The notes: generated from the sequence alone by a model not told the origin. 64,000 nucleotides of DNA from Mactra quadrangularis (GCA_025267735.1 CM046299.1:41183733-41247732); one strand, 5' to 3'; shown: positions 12,401 through 23,708, counted from the first letter of the stretch. Translations and numbers: made by a program.

Positions 12401-14614
12401 TGGGTATATGTTAATAGATATTTATTTCAATTTGCAATATACATCTGAATCAATACATTTAAAATTGATTAATGTACGACAGCCTTTCATCCTCTCTAAC
12501 TTTCCTCGAAAGTTTTCTGACACCGGTCCTACAGTTTACCTGTCCACAAGAAACTGACCTCTTTTGCATGACTGTGAAGAGTAACACCAATATAGTAACA
12601 ATTGCTAACAAATATTGACACTGCAGTTAACTATGTGGACAATGGCAAAATTATTAAAAACTACAGTAAAATAAACGAAAATCTGCTGCAATGATCAAAC
12701 ACTACAGTTTTCAGCTAACTGAATATTGCACATGTACGGACCTAAACAACGTCATGATACATGTATACATGCAATCGTATGAGAGACGGACCTGAACAAC
12801 GTCATGATACATGTATACATGCAATCGTTTGAAAGGCGGACCTGAACCACGCCATGATACATGCATACATGCAATCGTATGAGAGACTGGCCAGAACAAC
12901 GCCATGATACATGTATGCATGCAATCGTATGAGAGACGGACCTGAACAACGCCATGATACATGTATACATGCCATCGTATGAGAAACGGACCTGAACCAC
13001 GCCATGATACATGTATACATGCAATCGTATGAGAGACGGACCTGAACAACGCCATGATACATGTATACATGCCATCGTATGAGAAACGGACCTGAACCAC
13101 GCCATGATACATGTATACATGCAATCGTATGAGAGACGGACCTGAACCACGCCATGATACATGTATACATGCAATCGTACTCGTACTCGTGAGAGACGAT
13201 CTATACAAGCATGTTACATAAGAGTATTAATTTCCAAGATTTTATCTTCAGACAATGTTATCTGGAATGAAGTCTCACGGAAGTCTCAATTGGTGCCACA
13301 GCCTTTTAATATTTAATGAACAACCTTAGATAACGAAATTAAGTGGCTTCCTTTGAAAGCCTATGATGTCTAACATGATCAATCAATACATTCTGATAAC
13401 AAACAAATGTGATAATGTAATCATGCAGCTTTCTGTCAATTTTTTCCATCATATTGCGATGGTCAGATGTCTTGCTCGTCGCTTCAAGATAGGCTAATAT
13501 CTCTAGACATGAGCTTATAACCAGCTCTAAATACAGTAAACTACTAATAAATAAGCCAAATAGAAACAGATACACAAGTTAATTAAATAGGAGATGAAAA
13601 TGGGAGACGAGGAATTTGTTTGAGTACTTTATGACCAAACGCTAACACCACTCCGAAAGAAATATGTCCGCTGTGTTAGCTCAGTCTTCTATGCGAACTA
13701 AGTTCTACGGACTTTTATTCATCTACCTCAGTATCAAGTAGGACAGAATTTGGCCACTTGTGTGAGTATGAATGCTAATAACAAGTCTAAAGCTTTAACC
13801 AAGGGATCTTTTAATGTCCAAAGACCGTGTGCAGGACGACATATCGCTATATCCAGAAGTCTACATGAAAAATTGGATTTATCCAAATGCGTACCCCCGT
13901 TAAATAAAGTCTTCATTAGTAGTATTATTATTACTATTATTAGATTTATAATGTTCACATGACTAAAAAGATTTGTAATATGTTGTTATATATCATACAT
14001 TGCCCTTAACGTGCAAACTCCAAATAAATCAATTAAACCATGTATATGTCATTCACCGGGATTGTAAGGCAATCACTAAAGGTCTATTACATATATCAGG
14101 CGACATGGAAGCGCCTCTTACCAACAAATCAACATGCAACAGCTGCAAAGGTATTGAATGTTATAAAACGGTCCAGTAAATTACCCAAAAAGTTTGAAGA
14201 TAACTTACCAGCGCATAAATATGTTCCACATAGCAAGGATCCAATCAGAGATACTTTACTTCTTGTCTCAGAGAAAAATCGGACAAATTCTGGCAGAAAG
14301 ATACCAAAGGAATATCCAATACCATCCACGATAATATTGCACACCAATGAAGCCATTACAATCACCCAGCCCCATCCACCATCAGGAGGGGTCGGGATTA
14401 AATCACTGACATTGGTATCAGAATCAATCGATTCGAACGATTTTCTGTCCTCAGCGTCTTCTGTATGCATTTTTCCATTTCCGGTTCCGGCGTCGACGCT
14501 GTTTCTAGTTCCGGCATCGACGCCATGTTCGGTGCCATTTCCGGTTTTTGTTTGTTCTTCGTCAACAGCTTGAACGTCTTCCTTTGTCATTTTAATTTCT
14601 TCAGCACTAACCAT
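250..14614 (-). CDS. MCT gene A: SLC16/monocarboxylate transporter-like protein (3'-partial)
   Basis: Spliced gene read leftwards: 14614-14209, 12382-12239, 2395-1040, 429-250, then off the window. All junctions are GT-AG and phase 1, giving about 695 residues so far. Residues 78-83 (DGGWGW) match the MCT signature at the start of TM1. Residues 200-206 (YYFEKKR) match the conserved TM4-5 motif, and CGALMRPL near 255-261 closes TM6 as in the MCT12/MCT14 subgroup. A loop of about 325 residues (about 262-588), rich in Ser, Lys and Arg, separates TM6 from TM7; this is much longer than I expect for the family. TM7-TM10 follow, with the last exon covering TM8-10. TM11-12 and the tail lie outside the window. 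It is probably a plasma-membrane facilitator of small organic acids or related solutes; the substrate cannot be assigned. The family call is firm, the subfamily is not. Confidence 0.9.
430..1039 (-). other. intron 3 of MCT gene A
   Basis: This is a 610-bp AT-rich intron. It interrupts the gene between the codons for SVIG and ITNTIGR. Gene B has no intron at the corresponding place. Confidence 0.85.
1040..2395 (-). CDS. MCT gene A coding exon 3 (TM4-TM6, long loop, TM7)
   Basis: This 1356-nt exon encodes residues 184-635. It begins [11 protein letters not shown] after a TTCAG acceptor and ends at the donor GTAAGTG (plus position 1039 downwards) after LLSVI. TM4-6 are followed by KPKKKKK and a long hydrophilic segment with many SP, SR and RKS sites, probable kinase targets. 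TM7 ([12 protein letters not shown]) follows. The open frame continues past both splice sites, but those extensions are intronic. Confidence 0.92.
4500..4800 (+). pseudogene. LINE (non-LTR) reverse transcriptase relic
   Basis: Translation gives [18 protein letters not shown], a clear match to the conserved RT segment of Jockey/RTE-type LINEs, followed by [12 protein letters not shown]. After an in-frame stop at 4679, similarity continues ([19 protein letters not shown]). The frame is therefore broken and only about 100 codons of the RT domain remain. No endonuclease or 3' tail is recognisable nearby. Confidence 0.75.
5103..5345. repeat. minisatellite, 26-bp unit, about 9 copies
   Basis: A unit of the form GTGCATTGAGGGTGTGTATG plus CCAACC repeats nine times with C/T and G/T variants. 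Because 26 is not a multiple of three, the minus strand keeps an open frame with a 26-residue repeat every three units. This open frame is not evidence for a gene. Confidence 0.95.
5489..5772 (+). mobile_element. MITE, CAKRGGCGGATCYAG termini (copy 1)
   Basis: The element starts CATAGGCGGATCTAG and ends in the complement of CAGGGGCGGATCCAG, with G/C-rich runs just inside both ends and an AT-rich body. It is closely similar to the copies at 8362-8675 and 20656-20949. The flanks show only a weak 5-bp match. It has no coding capacity and is likely non-autonomous, possibly hAT-related. Confidence 0.8.
6549..6670 (+). mobile_element. isolated transposon end, CAGGGGCGGATACAG
   Basis: The terminal motif matches the ends of the 5.49 kb MITE and is followed by a G-rich stretch. 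No matching second end is evident, so this may be a truncated or different member of the family. Confidence 0.45.
8362..8675 (+). mobile_element. MITE, CAKRGGCGGATCCAG termini (copy 2)
   Basis: This copy is similar over its length to the one at 5489-5772. It is flanked by a 5-bp direct repeat CGTAC at 8357-8361 and 8676-8680, consistent with a target-site duplication. Confidence 0.85.
10737..11186. mobile_element. mariner-like MITE (TA target) split by a SINE
   Basis: The ends CAGTACAACCTCT and AGAGGTTTTACTG are flanked by TA on both sides (10735-10736 and 11187-11188). The body is interrupted by a SINE at 10787-11070. An uninterrupted relative lies inside the Polinton arms at 41766-41923 and, mirrored, at 46238-46395. 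Confidence 0.85.
10787..11070 (+). mobile_element. tRNA-derived SINE inserted in the MITE
   Basis: This 284-bp element has RNA polymerase III box A (TAGCGCAGTTGGTAGAGCG) at 10800-10818 and box B (GGTTCGAATCTC) near 10852. A non-tRNA body ends CGGCGTTAAATTCAGTAAAAAG. A 7-bp duplication GTGAGTT flanks it at 10780-10786 and 11071-11077. The tRNA part does not fold into a proper acceptor stem, so it is a SINE head and not a tRNA gene. Confidence 0.85.
11605..11885. repeat. dispersed repeat, also at 35.36-35.55 kb
   Basis: The left part (AATCAAAGCGCTAACAGCGC) and the right part (CACGGCCTAATGTAATCGTC) both have close counterparts in the same order at 35360-35545. It has no coding content, and its ends were not defined. 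Confidence 0.5.
12239..12382 (-). CDS. MCT gene A coding exon 2 (TM2-TM3)
   Basis: This 144-nt exon has acceptor TTTCAG on its 5' side and donor GTAAGT at its end. Translated in phase it reads [15 protein letters not shown] and continues through a hydrophobic helix to TYGVLG. This matches the TM2-TM3 hairpin of MCTs and the equivalent exon of gene B, which is also exactly 144 nt. It is too short to stand out as an open frame and was found from splice phase and homology. Confidence 0.9.
12383..14208 (-). other. intron 1 of MCT gene A
   Basis: This 1.8 kb phase-1 intron contains a 50-bp-unit minisatellite at 12.72-13.20 kb. The rest is AT-rich sequence in which I see no further coding or mobile features. 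Confidence 0.85.
12722..13200. repeat. minisatellite, 50-bp unit, about 9 copies
   Basis: The unit starts CGYCATGATACATGTATACA and continues GCMATCGTATGAGARACGGACCTG-like to 50 bp, repeated head to tail inside intron 1 of MCT gene A. The 50-bp period leaves all three minus-strand frames open, which explains three long overlapping open frames that are not genes. Confidence 0.95.
14209..14614 (-). CDS. MCT gene A coding exon 1 (N-terminus and TM1-TM2)
   Basis: The ATG at 14614 gives a hydrophilic, acidic N-terminal tail of about 75 residues containing a short VDAGT duplication, followed by PPDGGWGW and TM1. The donor GTAAGTT lies just after the exon (plus positions 14208 downwards). A second in-frame Met sits 8 codons later, so the exact start is not certain. 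The exon holds 135 codons plus one base (phase 1). Confidence 0.9.
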
Positions 14615-14763
14615 TGTCTTAACGTGGATAAAACCAAACTGGCTTTAGAGACAATATGAGTTTTTTAGCAATTTCTATGGCAACTTGAAAATGACCTTGA
14701 GTATGGTCAATGTCCAAGCAAGATGCCTACTTCACCATCCTGATGAGACAAACAGTCTTTAAT
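14615..14763 (-). other. probable 5' leader of MCT gene A with an upstream acceptor
   Basis: On the minus strand a pyrimidine-rich stretch ending TTTCAG finishes at 14764, about 150 bases before the ATG. This suggests that the first coding exon begins at 14763 and that a non-coding exon lies further upstream, beyond 14.8 kb. I cannot locate that exon or a promoter. Confidence 0.4.
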
Positions 14764-17700
14764 CTGAAACACAAAGTACAATTTTAGATTAATGACTAGA
14801 AGTTGAATGAACCATAATCATCGTCAAGGACATACATGTAGTAGCTCATTTCCAGTATGTTTCGGAAGTTGGTTCAACGGTTATTATACTTGGACATAGA
14901 ATCAAGTGCTCTTCTGAGTGTAATCAAATTCTGTGTTTTCGTTATATCTTGCAACAGTCAAAAGATAAGAAAATATATGTTGGGCATAATAAACTTTTAC
15001 TATTCTCAGTCAGAAAATACCCACATTAGTCTGTAATTGTCATTATTTATTATTATTTCTCTGCAAAAATGAATTTAGTACATGACCTAGTTTATCGCTA
15101 GATTCGATTTTTGCGCAAAAGGTTAGGAGCAAAACGATCAAAGTAGACAATATCAATTGGCTTTTTCGGGTATGAAGGTAGTAATTAGTTTTATGCACTA
15201 TTTGATGTTATTCAAATATTTGTCTGAAACAGAAGACGACGCGCAAATGCCTGTTTAGTTGGCGTTTTAGATCACGTGACTAGAGATCCCCGTATACTAG
15301 CCTACCACCAGTCGAGAACGCGGACAAGTTATTGTACAAACTACGCAGGAAATATAACAAATTGGTGAATTCGGTTCAAATCCAGGTCAGGGGAGATTGT
15401 GTACCCTGTCGTATGCGTATCTGTCCAAAATATTTGACAAAAATGTTGTTTTTCTTCCATATTTTGGAACAATTATCTGCTCATTATAAACTTTGGTATG
15501 ATGCCGATACATGCATATTTGAGCATCTTATTATGTGAATCATAAATGGTAGGCACGATTGGGTAAAAATCTATCATTTTTAGTGAAACACTATGTACAT
15601 TATACGCATATAACGTTTTTTACTCGGTACCAAGCCGGCCGCCTATAAAGGGAATGTGACGACCGGCTGTGTGATGTTCATTTTTATAGCCCAAGCTTAC
15701 TCGGACAAGGGTCCTTTGCCAAGTAGCACTTTAATCAAGCAAAGTACTTTCATGATAACAGTAGCAATCTGAATTGTAAATTACAAACATGAACTCGTTG
15801 ACACAATCATTATCTCGCTGAACTAATATAAATTCAAATCAGAAATTATCCGACTACAGTACATGTGTCATTGACCGATCTTAATACGGAGGCAGTATGA
15901 AGCCACATATATCAAGTTGAAGGAGACGATAAACTCGGCCAATGAATTCAATTCATGCACACAGGTTCACCTATTGTAATAAGCCTGTAGTTTTAATTTG
16001 AATTTTAACTCAAATTTGATTATCACCTGGGTGTCCTCCGTGTTTGCTGGAAGGATTTATGTGAAACGTGTTTTCTGTTCGACTGGTCGGTGATTTGAAT
16101 AGGTAAAAAAGCATTGGCCGATATACATATAAATGAACCTAGCTTTAGTTTGAAGGTTTTGTCGTATATATATCGGCTTGACGGTCGAACAGTTGGCCTT
16201 TTGAGCGGTTGGTTTTGGCAAAAGTTTGTTTGGTAGAAGGAGTTCACTTTGTACTTCAACATAATACGGTATTGTCTTGCAGTAAAGATTCTAACACCCT
16301 CATTAAAAGTGAGATCAGATCAGGCCAAATTTAGACGGTCCTTAGATGCAAAACCTAGTTTCTAAAACAATGTTGGCAAAAAACTAGATCTATGTTGTCA
16401 AAATCATGACGAATTTCAATAACTCGTACAATACAGACATCATCCGTAAAGACGAAATCGACCTACTGTAACAATCTCACGCATTAGTCCACACAATGAC
16501 GGATTCCAACTATTCATGCTGTTCTGTCAAGTTCTAAAATCAACCGTGAGACGAAATTGACCTACTTAACCAATCTTACTCGTAAAGATGTAGATACGTG
16601 TAATTATAGACAATTAACGGTATGAACGACCACTAATTTTATTTTCTAATCTTAATTTAGCTTAATGTAGGCCGCCCTTTCACTCGTACAAATGTAACAC
16701 AAAAGCTAAACTAGATTCAGCACGCCATGACCCTATATAGATAATGTACTCCCTCCTTCAATATGACACTATCAGTTATCAATGGTAAGTAAATACTCAT
16801 TATCAATGATAACCTTGGTCTCTTTCTAGACCGACATGTGTTTCCATTACATATCCAGTATTTCACAAATACTACATTTATATATAAATACAGTAATGTC
16901 ATAATTTTATTGATGATATCATTCATTTCATCAATAAAACATCATTCACGCATCAGAGATTGATTTCGCCAGTGTTACAGAATGGCAATCGTAAAAATTC
17001 GGCAATCTCCGACAATCATATTTTTTCATTCGGCGATTTCCGCAACCAAAACCATATTATATTTTATATGACAAATCCGATCGAGTTCAGATTGTATACA
17101 TGGATGATAATTGGAACATATCGGTTAGTAAAATGATGAGTCGGCAACGCTAGATCGACTGTGGGTTTTAAAAACTATGGAAACCCTCAGCTGCTTTATT
17201 TTGGATTTATTAAAAGCATTTCGTCCGTTAGTGTTTGTAGGTGGTTATGATGAATACACAAAACACAACGGGCGGACTATTTATGTACATACGAAAATTT
17301 GATTAGTTTTTGCATACTACTTGTTCAATTTATGTTTCCTTTATAACAACTCAAATTTATGTAGATATAAGCTACACACTGGTTGGTCGACACAATGGCC
17401 ACGTGACCCCTGTTAGATGTCAAGCGATCCGATCATCATATGCCACAGCTGTCTTAAGAATATCTGTTTACGGAGATTGTCTTTTATAACTTCATGTTAT
17501 ACAATTTGGAAAACAATAATTATGTTTATTTCAAAACAAACTAGAAAAAGACTACTGAACGTACTGTTAAATTTATAATGATGCAGACAAGGCGTTCCAT
17601 AAATAATAAAGGTGTTAAATAGTAATTGATCAGTAACACAATGAATAAATTAGCACATTAGATCATTTATCTATAGATCTTTGGATATTTACAAATAGGT

Positions 17701-17880
17701 TAAGTACACTGACGTTATTCCATTTAAAGGCTACTTGAAGCATTTAAATACCTTACATATCCAGGTACGCTTGAAGTATTTGCTATGATGCCTTTTTTAT
17801 ACCGGTATTAAAGGTTTCACTATGGGGCATGTATCTGTGTGTTAGGTCTTTAAGATCGAGTGAGTGAAACTGGTTACAAC
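14764..17880. other. intergenic, no supported feature
   Basis: This is AT-rich sequence upstream of MCT gene A. Its promoter and any 5' non-coding exon should lie here, but I see no diagnostic core promoter element. Short open frames show no recognisable similarity. Confidence 0.6.
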
Positions 17881-17884
17881 TGAT

Positions 17885-18125
17885 CTCTACAAGTCGTTCA
17901 GTGTATTAGAAATTATTTTAGCTTGATTGTGAAACAAGTTCTTACAACTTAGAAGACTAGTCACCCAACAATGCGCTTCCTGGTACCCCAGTACTGAGCT
18001 AGTAGGATAAAATTTTCTTGCTCAAGTAAACAACGAGGTAGATGTTTATGGTGTGCTTTGAACCAAAATTGATCTGGTCATCCAATGATTACCAGTCCTA
18101 AGTCGTAACTTCTCGCCAATATCCG
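17885..18125 (-). mobile_element. tRNA-derived SINE, family A (degenerate)
   Basis: On the minus strand a degenerate Ser/Leu-type D-arm near 18.1 kb is followed by GGTAATCATTGGATGACCAG, a body containing TACTAGCTCAGTACTGGGGT and a tail AACTTGTTTCACAATCAAGC. These match the copies at 22.4, 24.2, 33.4 and 62.1 kb in order. Box B is decayed. Confidence 0.7.
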
Positions 18126-18140
18126 TTCATTACATAGACG

Positions 18141-18155
18141 ACGACGACGACGACT
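18141..18155 (+). repeat. GAC trinucleotide microsatellite
   Basis: This is a short (GAC)n run. Confidence 0.9.
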
Positions 18156-18742
18156 TTACAGCGCCAGGTCTGTTTCAACTTGGTATAATATTATTGTAAT
18201 ACTTGTATAACTTAATTGAACTTTTCAGGTTGTGGTTTTGTAACAACTGTTAGGTCACGAATAATAGAAATCAAACTGCAAAGAAACAATATTGTCGAAA
18301 GCAAATTAAAATATCTGTAAATAATATGATATTCAATTACTTTTTATGACACTGATTTAATCATAAAGGGGTTTACACAAACCTTCGTAATAGCATAATG
18401 ATAACATATACTAATATTATTTTCATTTGTTAAAGGTGACCGAGGCAAAAACTGAAGCTCATGCAATAACCTTTAAAAACATTCCCAATTGAAAGCGAAT
18501 GTTCAAAGACTTATGTTCACCCTGACAACGAGGGTATGAAAGTAAACGATTTAAATATGATATGAATAGGACCGGATGTAACCGTTTTAAATATATTACA
18601 GACTTAAATATAACTGAGGATTTAATATTTGTATAACATCATGTAGTTTGGGATCACTCTCCAAGTTAAACCCTTTGTGACCCATAAAAAGGAATGTGGG
18701 TTGATTTCAAACAATTTGTTATTTAGTTTTTTAGCATATATA

Positions 18743-19222
18743 AAGTACCCACCAAAAGTTAGGAGAAATTTTCACCTTGTAGGTATAATGAAAAGTTTTT
18801 ATGGAAATATTTATAACACAGGCGACCGGCACGGTCCCGAATCATAAGCACCACAAATACAAATGTATATAGAGTGTTTTATATTAGGTATCGTGCCGGC
18901 TGCCTGTTATTCATAACTGATTTTGTTTTGAAATCCAGATAAGTTTTGCTTTATTTTTTGGTTATCATTATAATCATAACTGAGACTAAAATAGCATGAA
19001 ATCTATGCTGTGTGAAATAATTACAATTAGCATAGTTTTGGAGGCTTTAGGGTGTCAGATGCTGAAACTTGTAAATGAGTTGCATCCATGAAATTCGTTT
19101 TCATTTTATCACAAACGATTCATAAATAATGTATATCAAAAATAATGAGTCTACAAAAATAATCATCAAAATTAAAGAATTGTAGTAAATTTATTTTGTC
19201 TGTAAACTTTTGGTGGGTACTG
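18743..19222 (-). mobile_element. mariner-like MITE, MAGTACCCACCAAAAGTT ends
   Basis: The inverted ends AAGTACCCACCAAAAGTT and AACTTTTGGTGGGTACTG are flanked by TA. The body aligns in reverse orientation with the copy at 21282-21654. A second small inverted-repeat element is nested at 18819-18906. No transposase remains. Confidence 0.8.
18819..18906. mobile_element. 88-bp inverted-repeat element nested in the MITE
   Basis: The ends CAGGCGACCGGCACGGTCCC and GGTATCGTGCCGGCTGCCTG are imperfect inverted repeats. The interval is absent from the sister MITE at 21.28 kb. The 8-bp flanks TTATAACA and TTATTCAT are only partly alike, so the target duplication is uncertain. Confidence 0.6.
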
Positions 19223-19445
19223 TATAACATACATAGCCCTCGGATAAACTCCAATGTTAAGGATATAGTTAGAAAATATAGTTTAGAAAAAACATCGAAG
19301 CAAAATTCGAAATCAGCAATAATTATTTTATTACCATATTATTCTAACTACATGAAGAATGTACGTCATAGAGAGGCTTTAATGAAAGTAAATTCATTGG
19401 CGGTATACATGAATAGGTATTCGCATAATTTTATTAATCCAGAAA

Positions 19446-19470
19446 CTTTTGGAGGGTACTGTATATTATA
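19446..19470. mobile_element. solo mariner-like MITE end
   Basis: AACTTTTGGAGGGTACTG followed by TA resembles the terminal repeat of the 18.7 and 21.3 kb MITEs. No partner end was identified. Confidence 0.4.
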
Positions 19471-20039
19471 TATTTTATTAGCCAAAGATAGTTCAAATAT
19501 TAAAACAAGACTGTAAATAGATGTTTAACAATAGATTGTCGTCTTTCATTAATATAACTGCGTCATTGTTTGACCCTTGAGTTCAAAAGAGGTTAAGTTT
19601 GATTCAAAACATATAAATATTTCTTTGCTAAAATAAATTGTTTTATACATCAAATAAAGTCAGTGTTTTCCCAGACCGTCTCAATATTCCAATTTCACGA
19701 TAGTACAGTACAAAGTCGCTCTTGATTATCAATACGAAAGTTAAACAGCCAAAGTCTGTTCTGAAACTGCTTTCAACCAGTTATAGTCGGATCACTGTGC
19801 TTATGATTCGTGAAAAAACGTTAATACATTGAGAAATGAACCACTAGTCAAGTCTGAACTGTATTCATGCAGTTTTCCAAAATCGATAATTCAAAAATTA
19901 ATATAATGTATGGTGCCGTACACTGCATTTCAACACTTTTCAGTTATATATAGCGGCGGTCAACCGTTCTAAACTTTGTAGCCTCTGACTAGACCTAGAT
20001 GTGTTACCCAGGCTTGAGACCTAGCACTAAGACCTTACC

Positions 20040-20215
20040 CTCATCAATGGCAAAAAACGGTCACACTAGATACAGGGGTAAGCCGGGGGAACGGCTATAC
20101 AACATAATATGCCAAGACCAAAATCTACAATATGTTGTTCTCGCCCAAGAATCATACCCATGACCCCTAGATTTGTAGTCAGAGGTGCTACCAACTAAGA
20201 CCAATAATCAAGCAC
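20040..20215 (-). mobile_element. tRNA-derived sequence, probably a SINE fragment
   Basis: The minus strand reads a box-A-like TTAGTTGGTAGCACCTCTGA near 20.2 kb, followed at tRNA spacing by GGGTATGATTCTTG. There is no acceptor-stem pairing, so it is not a functional tRNA. The 3' limit is not defined. Confidence 0.5.
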
Positions 20216-20655
20216 TTTGACACTCCGATCAGAGCAGCTTGGTTGATATATTTAATCAGTAATCAAATGCGTTTTCGACAATGAACAGTAATCAGCCATT
20301 AACCAGTGTCCATGTACGAATACTAGTACATAACTGCCAATATTGGTTATATCATATAATATTCGGTAAATGTATTTTGCCGAAAGCTTCCGATATAGCG
20401 CGATTTACAAACGAAGACAAAAATAGACTGTTAATAAATTTAATATAATATTTATATAATATGAGTTTAATATATTCTTGCATAAAGGTCAAGCTCACGT
20501 TAATTCTGTTGGACTATATATACAGTCCGATGTCTATTAGGAAACCACACACAGTGACTTGGGACTGACATCAAGTGTAAATAGTGTAAATAGGAAGAAG
20601 TTGAACTATTTTTGGATATATGTACATATCTTCATAGTTAGCCATACATGCTAAT

Positions 20656-20949
20656 CAGGAGCGGATCCAGGATTTTTTTCTAGGGGGGGGGGGTCCGAAC
20701 TATTTTCTAGGGCGGATCCAAACTCACGAACCACAACCACATTATACACATCTTGCAGAATAATGCAACATATTGATAATAAAAACTACATAACCATTAA
20801 ATCTATGTTAAGCACCGAGAAAAATTGCTTCATCTACTTAAAAATGACTTACAGTAAAAAATACACTTATGTGCTGGTACATTTTGAAAATTCCAGGAGG
20901 GGATCCGGACCCCCCTGACCCCCCCCCCTCTCTGCTATATTCGCCTATG
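20656..20949 (-). mobile_element. MITE, CAKRGGCGGATCCAG termini (copy 3)
   Basis: This is a reverse-orientation copy of the 5.49 and 8.36 kb elements, flanked by a perfect 5-bp duplication CTAAT at 20651-20655 and 20950-20954. It is non-coding, with C/G homopolymer runs near both ends. Confidence 0.88.
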
Positions 20950-21281
20950 CTAATGGTATAACAGTATTACTACGGGTTAATGCACGGCGGAGGAATAATA
21001 CCCTAAAAGTTTTACCCGAGAAGCAATCGGAACTCCTCGGCATTTTTCACGCGAAAAGACCATCGTGGTGTTCCGCATTGCTAGAAAACATTGTTACACC
21101 GGGATGAAAATCGTCTTCCTGTCCTTCAGCCGAATGCTGGCACCTGTAATACATTAGTTCATCAAAGATAAATATATCTTAAATCATGTTTCAAAAACTT
21201 CCTGATTCAGTCATTAGTTATATATAGGTATGATTTTCTTATTATATTTTGTATATTCAATAAGGCAAGCGTATCCATATA

Positions 21282-21654
21282 CAGTACCCACCAAAAGTTT
21301 GGAGACAGAAGAAATTTACCACAATTCTTGAATTTTGATGTTCTTTTGTACAATCAATATTTTTAATATATTCAAGTATGGTTTGGGATAAAATGAAAAC
21401 AAATTTCATGAATGCATCACATTTGCAAGATTCAGCATCTGATATACTAAAGCCTCCAAAATCATGTTTATTGTAGTTATTTTTAGTCACATTGCTTTTA
21501 TGTCATTTTTGCTGTATCAGTTATAGTTATAATGATAACCAAAAAATAAAACAAATTTAAAGGCATTTCAATATAAACAGTCATCAAATTTTAAATAAAA
21601 GCTATTCAGTAAGCCTACAAAGTGAAACTGTCTTCAAACTTTTGGTGGGTACTG
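21282..21654 (+). mobile_element. mariner-like MITE, CAGTACCCACCAAAAGTT ends
   Basis: The inverted ends are long and nearly perfect, with TA at 21280-21281 and 21655-21656. The 373-bp body is alignable with the 18.7 kb copy in reverse orientation. The short open frame inside shows no transposase motif. Confidence 0.88.
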
Positions 21655-22399
21655 TAGTTTAATATTACATATGTCTAATGTTGTAATCATACATGTTTTT
21701 AATTGATAATAACACAAAGTATTTCAATACCAAAGTATGTCTATTATTCGTTCTTATGTCACCATTTGAGCTTATATAATCACATTACAAAACCTAACAA
21801 CATAATCAATTCTTATGTCAGCAATTGTCTGTGACTCAATCCTCATTTCCTATAACCATTCATGTACATATATATATCTTTGTGTGCATGTTATGTTTAT
21901 ATTATAAAATAGTTGAAGTTAAAATAATCAATGTGACCTTCATGCATGCTTCACTGCTGGTGAAAATATACATCCATCCAATGCGTACAAAACAACGTAA
22001 TATACAAAGACGAAAAGATATATGTATACATTGTATATACATTTAGTTTCATGGCAAGATGATTACTTTTAAACGATCTTTATTAGTTTTTGTAATCCAT
22101 AAGAGCAAAGTTTTTGTTTTGCGAGCGTGGAGATGGTTACCAGCGCATGGTTCCCATTCTGACTTTCAAAAGTTAATTTAAAGTAGAATAGACAACAGGG
22201 TACCAGTACCAAGTTTGATATAAAAAATTATGCAACTAAGTCACGATTGCGAGTCGAAAACTAAAGCGAAAAAAGATATAAACGGAAGGAAAAGAGCTCT
22301 TTGTCGCATATAAACTATTTCAAGTCATACAGCGGAGGTCAGACGTTCAACTCACTTTCCATAAGGAGACACAAAACGCTAGACACAAGCTTTAGTTTA

Positions 22400-22615
22400 A
22401 ATTAATTAATATTAGCTCAGTTGTGGAACAATTATCACAACTTACACTAATTACTTTTGAGTCCACTTTCAGGTCCACTAGTATTGAGTTAGCAGGATAA
22501 AGTCTCTTGTACAAGGAAACAACGGGGTAGGTTTTGGATGGGATTCGAGCTAACGCTGGACAAGCGATCCAATGATTACCAGTCTAGCATCGTAACCACT
22601 CGGCCACACTCATGA
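22400..22615 (-). mobile_element. tRNA-derived SINE, family A
   Basis: The minus strand starts GAGTGTGGCCGAGTGGTTAC, a Ser/Leu-type A box, and has a degenerate box B (AGCTCGAATCCC) near 22545. The family body and tail (CAACTGAGCTAATATTAATT) follow. Confidence 0.8.
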
Positions 22616-23198
22616 TTTTAACCTGGCCTTAAGCATGGAGGTTTGTATATCCTCCCCTCCCCGAGAAACAAACACATCGTCAGATGTACCATAACTGTTC
22701 TAACAGAACTGGGTGAACACTAGCGAACTATTTGCTATGGAAGTTCAACTGGGTACTGAAAACTGGTAAAAACACTTCACAGACATCAAATGGTTTACAA
22801 TAAATAAAGATCAACATCATAGTTATATCCTTGTTTCACGCAGCATAATAGTACCTACTATCCGTGTATAGTGTAGCAGTTTATGGCTTTTTTAAATCAC
22901 AAATTGCTGAGCCCCTGTTACGTCTGAGGTTTCATATTCAAACATTTAATCTTCGTCTGTTTTCAACATAGTAAGACATTATAGATTCCTGCAGTTTTAT
23001 TTTTAATTCCGAGACTAAGACTGTCTGATAATATAATGAGATCGGAATAATCTCTAACTATTTATCGTAACTTTTCGTAAGACTGTAATCACAATATACG
23101 AAAACGACCGACGTCTTACGAATGAATGTTTAGTAGACTTCGGGAAAACAAATGATGATAAAAGAGAGACAAAAGCCATGATGTAGAATAAGACTTAA

Positions 23199-23708
23199 AG
23201 CCACTATATGAAGATATATTCATTAACAGTAAAATTGAAAACTGTTTTACAACAATGAAGTTATCTAAATATAGCATGCATTTAAGACACAATTAATAGT
23301 TCAAATCATTCTGCCTTCTAAATTTGAGTTTGACAAAGTGTCCAATTCTTATAAAAGTGGGGTACTTTTATAAGAGCACACTATATTCATTTTTACTCTT
23401 TTGTTATATCAAGTTATATCTAATTCAAAATAGTTTAAAAGCCTTTTTGTGTAATTCGGAGTAAGTTTTTCTCTTATAAGACTTCATCTTTAACAAGCTG
23501 TAATCAAAACTATTGTTTCAAGTATTTACTACCGAATTCTACTTTCGGTTTCAATCTACTTTCACTTTGAAATGCAATAAATAGCATGAACATAACTGAG
23601 CAATATTTGCGTTTATTTAAAAAATCTTGTTCATTAGAGGTGTCAGAAATAGATAAATGTCAATTTTCTTTGCAGTCAAAAAACAGTGTTACTTTTGATA
23701 TAGGGGCT
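23199..23708 (+). mobile_element. TTAA-flanked inverted-repeat element (copy 1)
   Basis: The ends AGCCACTATAT and ATATAGGGGCT are inverted and are flanked by TTAA on both sides (23195-23198 and 23709-23712). This fits piggyBac- or Kolobok-type target use. An internal hairpin (CTTATAAAAGT and its complement) lies at 23348-23374 and is shared with the 26.13 kb element at the same distance from the end. There is no transposase. Confidence 0.65.

Noticed and set aside
12722..13200. Regularly repeated 50-bp units resembling a CRISPR array
   Set aside because: The copies are directly adjacent with no unique spacers, and the window is eukaryotic. The same reasoning excludes the 28.5 kb array.
12711..13208. 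Three long overlapping minus-strand open frames with Cys/His-rich repeats
   Set aside because: They arise from the 50-bp minisatellite, whose period is not a multiple of three, so every frame is read in turn. There is no codon or homology support.
14040..14573. 177-codon plus-strand open frame
   Set aside because: It is antisense to exon 1 of MCT gene A, which has clear family motifs and splice sites.
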